Assembly: GCA_024516035.1 (NCBI GenBank)
Contig: CM044964.1
Span: 2,057,784-2,121,783 of the forward strand
DNA: 64,000 bases
From: Bactericera cockerelli
Lineage: Eukaryota; Arthropoda; Insecta; Hemiptera; Triozidae
Reading direction: 5' to 3'
Both the position numbers and the translations under genes were made by a program. A model generated the notes under the pieces. The model was not told the DNA's origin, did no database searches, and saw only the letters and a list, made by a program, of their open reading frames with translations. Shown here in pieces: positions 62,756-64,000 of this stretch. Positions within the stretch are counted from its first letter, which is position 1. Every line of letters begins with the position of its first letter.

Positions 62756-62848
62756 CAACCTACGCCGATATCTGCTACAGAAACTCCCCCGACTTCAACG
62801 AATGCATCAAGAAAACCCTGCAGAGCCTTATCCCCAAGTTCAAAGATG
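62756..62848 (+). CDS. Takeout/JHBP-like protein, coding exon 2
   Basis: The acceptor gttaacag ends at 62755 and the donor gtaagt starts at 62849. It completes Pro and reads PTYADICYRNSPDFNECIKK, then TLQSLIPKFKDG. The pair of cysteines in C-x(3)-(N/D)xxx-(L/F)NECI and the (L/I)xP(K)xxxG end are the N-terminal signature of the family, where the two Cys form a disulphide at one end of the barrel. It leaves in phase 1; a GIPEL-type continuation is expected in the next exon, beyond the window. Most members are about 240-250 residues, so only the first 58 or so are present. Confidence 0.88.
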
Positions 62849-63105
62849 GTAAGTTTTCACATTTTTTTTTTCAACAAATAACTAACAGAAACTTTTATTT
62901 ATTTACAATTTCATTTAAATAAATAAAAGTTTTTAATCTGTTCATGTTTAAAAGTTAAGAAAGATGATGTTTATTGAATTCATGCAAGAATAAATAAGTC
63001 CATTTACAACTGGCTCAATCAACTGCAACATTAACTGCAACTATACAAACGTTTTTAAGTATTAATCAAAACTTTTAACGGGCGTCACCAATAATAAAAA
63101 AAACT

Positions 63106-63552
63106 GTGCATTAGGTATGAAATTATATTAGGTAAGTAATATACTAACTTTTGAGTGTAATATGTAGCTAGGTATGTATGCCTGTATTTATGTACTTGTA
63201 CCTACTTAACTATGTGCACCTAACAAAGTAATGCACTGGTAGTCGCGCTAGTCTAGTAATCCAGTTAGCATAGAGATCCGTTAGTTTGAATCCCACCCAA
63301 TGCATGAATTTTTCCTCATTAATTTGAGTTTGTGACTACATAATAATAATTCTCTGAGGGTCAGGTGGTAGAAAATGCTTTGAGCATTAACTTCGCCTGT
63401 TGGTAATCTTGCACTAAAGAGTGTTATTATTGAGAAAGATGATGTTTTTAAGAAAGATGATTAAGAAAAATGATGTACCTATTATTAAGAAAGAAAGGTG
63501 ACACACATAAGTTGTATATTACTTACCTAATATAATTTCATACCTAATGCAC
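63106..63552. mobile_element. MITE with 39-bp inverted ends, carrying a SINE family G copy
   Basis: The left gtgcattaggtatgaaatta to gtaatatac (63106-63144) is inverted at 63514-63552 (gtatattacttacctaatat ... aatgcac). The SINE (63230-63425) has actggtagtcgcgctagtct and gaaaatgctttgagcattaa. Confidence 0.8.
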
Positions 63553-63554
63553 CG

Positions 63555-64000
63555 TTTTTTTATTTAGATATAAGTGTCTAGATTTAAGAACTCTGAACTT
63601 TGTATACATGTAAAGCATATTATTTATACAAATAAATAAATTACAAAAAATTACAAACTATCAATATAATAAGATATAAACATTGAATATATTTGTAACA
63701 ACACCTGACATCTAGTGATGTTTGCCTATACCTAGACACTAGACACAGTAGGTATAGGTAGGTATAGTTTAGTGATTTTGAACATTAATATTGGTGGGTG
63801 ATTTTCTTTTTTTATATATATACTTTTTTTGATGTTTTGTTCAAGTGATGTTTTTAAATAGATGGTTATGGATAATCTTGCAAGAACCTGTATGTAATGC
63901 AAGTAATAAATTTTATGTAGTAATATTGTAGTAGGCATGTATCAGAGGTACCTGTGTTTTTTTTAATGTTATTTCTTGTTGACATCTTAAAGTGAATTTA
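63555..64000. other. AT-rich intron sequence, nothing recognised
   Basis: Intron 2 of the JHBP-like gene continues to the window edge. Only taggtataggtaggtatag microsatellite-like motifs were seen. Confidence 0.5.

Overview
This window is animal nuclear DNA, almost certainly from an insect and probably a hemipteran. The evidence is split genes with GT-AG introns, a takeout/JHBP-family gene, and a dense mix of tRNA-headed SINEs, LINEs, MITEs, a mariner and a gypsy element. The order-level guess comes from the style of the repeats and is weak. There are no prokaryotic operons, promoters or ribosome binding sites. One 100-bp assembly gap lies at 18008-18107.

Region 1 (about 1498-40444, + strand) holds the 3' three quarters of an attractin gene (ATRN / Drosophila distracted type). 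I can place 18 exons whose phases join into about 1069 residues ending at a TGA at 40442-40444. The order is: end of an EGF-like module, six kelch repeats (one per exon), four or five PSI-like cysteine modules, two laminin-type EGF modules, a juxtamembrane beta-rich segment, one transmembrane helix, and a cytoplasmic tail carrying the conserved MASRPFA motif. The 5' exons (signal peptide, CUB, first EGF) lie upstream of the window. The C-type lectin domain of vertebrate attractin is not seen. The intron where it would sit contains the assembly gap and a LINE.

The standout observation is that most of these exons carry tandem duplications anchored on their own splice junctions. Each repeat unit starts in the exon and ends in the intron, or the reverse. 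The gene therefore contains runs of extra copies of its own splice sites: about 13 acceptors before the third kelch exon, about 22 donors after the fourth, about 10 in a GTGA-satellite array, about 6, about 11 and 14 donors elsewhere, and a five-copy array carrying the stop codon at the end. The arrays range from near-identical to badly decayed. The other gene in the window shows nothing like this.

Region 2 (40445-51560) is intergenic and repeat-filled: decayed copies of the last array, a 23-bp satellite, 5S-rRNA-like SINE relics, foldback MITEs, tRNA-SINEs and a decayed retrotransposon ORF.

Region 3 (51560-64000, + strand) holds the first two coding exons of a takeout / juvenile-hormone-binding-protein-like secreted protein, separated by a 10.9-kb intron filled with SINEs, Helitron-like elements, a 38-bp array and a 24-bp array. 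The remaining exons lie beyond the window.

The mobile elements are heavily nested. A recent gypsy element with identical LTRs sits inside an exon-derived tandem array. A LINE with an 11-bp target duplication splits a MITE. A deleted mariner sits in a SINE tail, and two head-to-tail Helitron-like elements sit inside an older repeat. The genes and the transposons do not form a shared pathway. Attractin is a cell-surface adaptor-type receptor, and the JHBP-like protein is a secreted carrier of small hydrophobic ligands.
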